From: Pseudomonadota bacterium
GTDB taxonomy: Bacteria > Desulfobacterota > Binatia > Binatales > Binataceae
DNA length: 61,948 nt
Assembly: GCA_021323945.1 (NCBI GenBank)
Contig: JAJPKA010000019.1
Location: forward strand, 1-61,948
Reading direction: 5' to 3'
Shown: one piece after another, positions 61,096-61,948 of the stretch
Layout: each line of letters begins with the position of its first letter
Numbering within the stretch: position 1 is the stretch's first letter
The notes under the pieces: model-generated
The model's database searches: none
The model's input: only the letters and a program-made list of their open reading frames with translations
Told to the model about the DNA's origin: nothing
Made by a program: the position numbers and the translations under genes

Positions 61096-61948
61096 ATGCG
61101 CTACTTTTTGAACAGTCGCTGTTCTCAAGCCTCACTACCCAAAGGCGTGCCGACAATCGTGCTCCTGGTTCTGGTCTGCCTCATGATCCGCCCACTGGCA
61201 GGACACGCTGGTCTTTTCCCGTTACAGGTGGCGTATGCCGGCTCGATGGGTTCTCTGATGGACGGAGGAATAAAACCAGCTGTAGCTAAAGCCATTAACG
61301 CGGATTTGCAAGGGCGTGCTCAGGGTTCGACCGGATTGGCGAATTTAATCGTAGCTGGAAGCATCCAGCCCGACGTTTTCATCGCAGTTACGCCTGCTCC
61401 AATGCGCGCGGTATTGAGGGCGGGAAAGGCTCAAAAGGCGCTGCCGATCGCGCGGACTGAGATGGTCATCGCCTATAGCCCAAAGAGCCGCTATGCGTCA
61501 CGGCTAATGAAGGCCGACAGGCCCGGAGCCGAGCCGTGGTGGCAGATCCTGGAATCACCCGGGCTGCGGTTTGGACGCACCGATCCAAATACCGATCCGC
61601 AAGGATTAAATATCATCTTTACGATGCAGCTCGCCGAGAACTACTATCATCAGCCCGGCCTCGCGGCAAAAATTCTCGGCTCCGTGGTCAATCCACGCCA
61701 GATCTTTCAGGAAGCTCAAGTGATGGGACGTCTACAGGCTGGACAGCTGGATGCAAGTTCAGCCTACAAAACTCAGCCGTCCGCCCTAGGGCTGCCTTTC
61801 GTGCGGCTGCCGAAGGAAATCAATCTGGGAGACGCTTCGCTTGAGACTGAATATCAAAAGGCAACGGTGAACTTGAACGGCAAGACGCTCCATCCGTCAC
61901 CACTGGTCTTTTACGCAGCCGTACTGAAGGACGCGCCTCATTTTGAGC
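61096..61948 (+). CDS. Molybdate/tungstate-type ABC transporter substrate-binding protein, 3' end beyond window
   Basis: 284 codons are visible and the frame is still open at the edge. A signal peptide (VPTIVLLVLVCLMIRPLAGH) is followed by LQVAYAGSMGSLMDGGIKPA, GRAQGSTGLANLIVAGSIQP, DVFIAVTPAPMRAVL, FGRTDPNTDPQGLNIIF and GQLDASSAYKTQ, the WtpA/ModA-type pattern in which serines and backbone amides bind the oxyanion. The permease and ATPase genes should follow outside the window. Divergent from the HTH-binding-domain regulator, its probable controller. Confidence 0.88.
   Translation, partial: MRYFLNSRCSQASLPKGVPTIVLLVLVCLMIRPLAGHAGLFPLQVAYAGSMGSLMDGGIKPAVAKAINADLQGRAQGSTGLANLIVAGSIQPDVFIAVTPAPMRAVLRAGKAQKALPIARTEMVIAYSPKSRYASRLMKADRPGAEPWWQILESPGLRFGRTDPNTDPQGLNIIFTMQLAENYYHQPGLAAKILGSVVNPRQIFQEAQVMGRLQAGQLDASSAYKTQPSALGLPFVRLPKEINLGDASLETEYQKATVNLNGKTLHPSPLVFYAAVLKDAPHFE

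Overview
This window reads as one contiguous, fairly GC-rich bacterial chromosome segment. The gene set includes the anaerobic (early cobalt insertion) corrin pathway, paired DUF507 genes, a GAF-type PtsP, type III CoA transferases, a molybdenum hydroxylase and a haloalkane dehalogenase. That mix suits a soil or sediment lineage related to the old Deltaproteobacteria or a candidate phylum such as Binatota. The taxonomic guess is inference from gene content only.

Layout. (1) 1-3693, minus strand: type I-E CRISPR-Cas genes, with cas3 followed by a cse1/casA cut off by the window edge. No CRISPR array is in view. (2) About 3930-7100: a debris field. SCO, CoxB-like and outer-membrane-barrel genes keep good 5' halves but end abruptly, and unrelated 3' gene fragments sit next to them. 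A DUF2318 gene and a small secreted protein remain intact there. (3) 7101-23960, plus strand: a long cobalamin operon headed by a cobalamin riboswitch and a transcription attenuator. It holds cbiX (fused to a ferredoxin domain), a DUF3209 gene, an FNR-like flavoenzyme, cbiD, cbiC, cbiET, cbiL, cbiG, cbiH, an unknown 137-codon gene, cbiF, cobA-hemD', bluB, cbiA, cbtB, cbtA, cobO, cbiB and cobD. No cbiJ/cobK (precorrin-6A reductase) is recognisable, so the unassigned members are candidates for that step. cbiP/cobQ and cobU/S/T are also absent from the window. (4) 24.2-36.9 kb: a sterol-desaturase-family gene coupled to a DedA-rhodanese fusion, a BtuF-like metal receptor, then a same-strand run of CoA transferase, class III aminotransferase, alpha/beta hydrolase, ClC channel, hydantoinase-type amidohydrolase and ICMT-family genes. 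(5) 37.1-51.3 kb: ordinary metabolic and housekeeping genes (gmd, malQ, a TPR protein, a MIP18-family protein, an FAD oxidase, a haloalkane dehalogenase, GT39 plus a flippase-like membrane protein, truB, a DNA methyltransferase, ptsP). (6) 51.4-56.2 kb: a membrane-anchored B12-binding-type radical SAM protein, two DUF507 genes, a cyclase-family enzyme and an outer-membrane protein. (7) 57.1-61.9 kb: a molybdenum module with an orphan molybdopterin-binding hydroxylase subunit, an HTH-plus-solute-binding-domain regulator, and a divergent molybdate/tungstate-type binding protein cut by the window end.

The strongest themes are a B12 supply locus, possible B12 use (the radical SAM protein, plus a BtuF-like protein), and a self-contained molybdate-sensing locus. 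The most promising unknowns are the unassigned genes inside the cobalamin operon, the structured spacer between cobO and cbiB, and the chimeric debris field.
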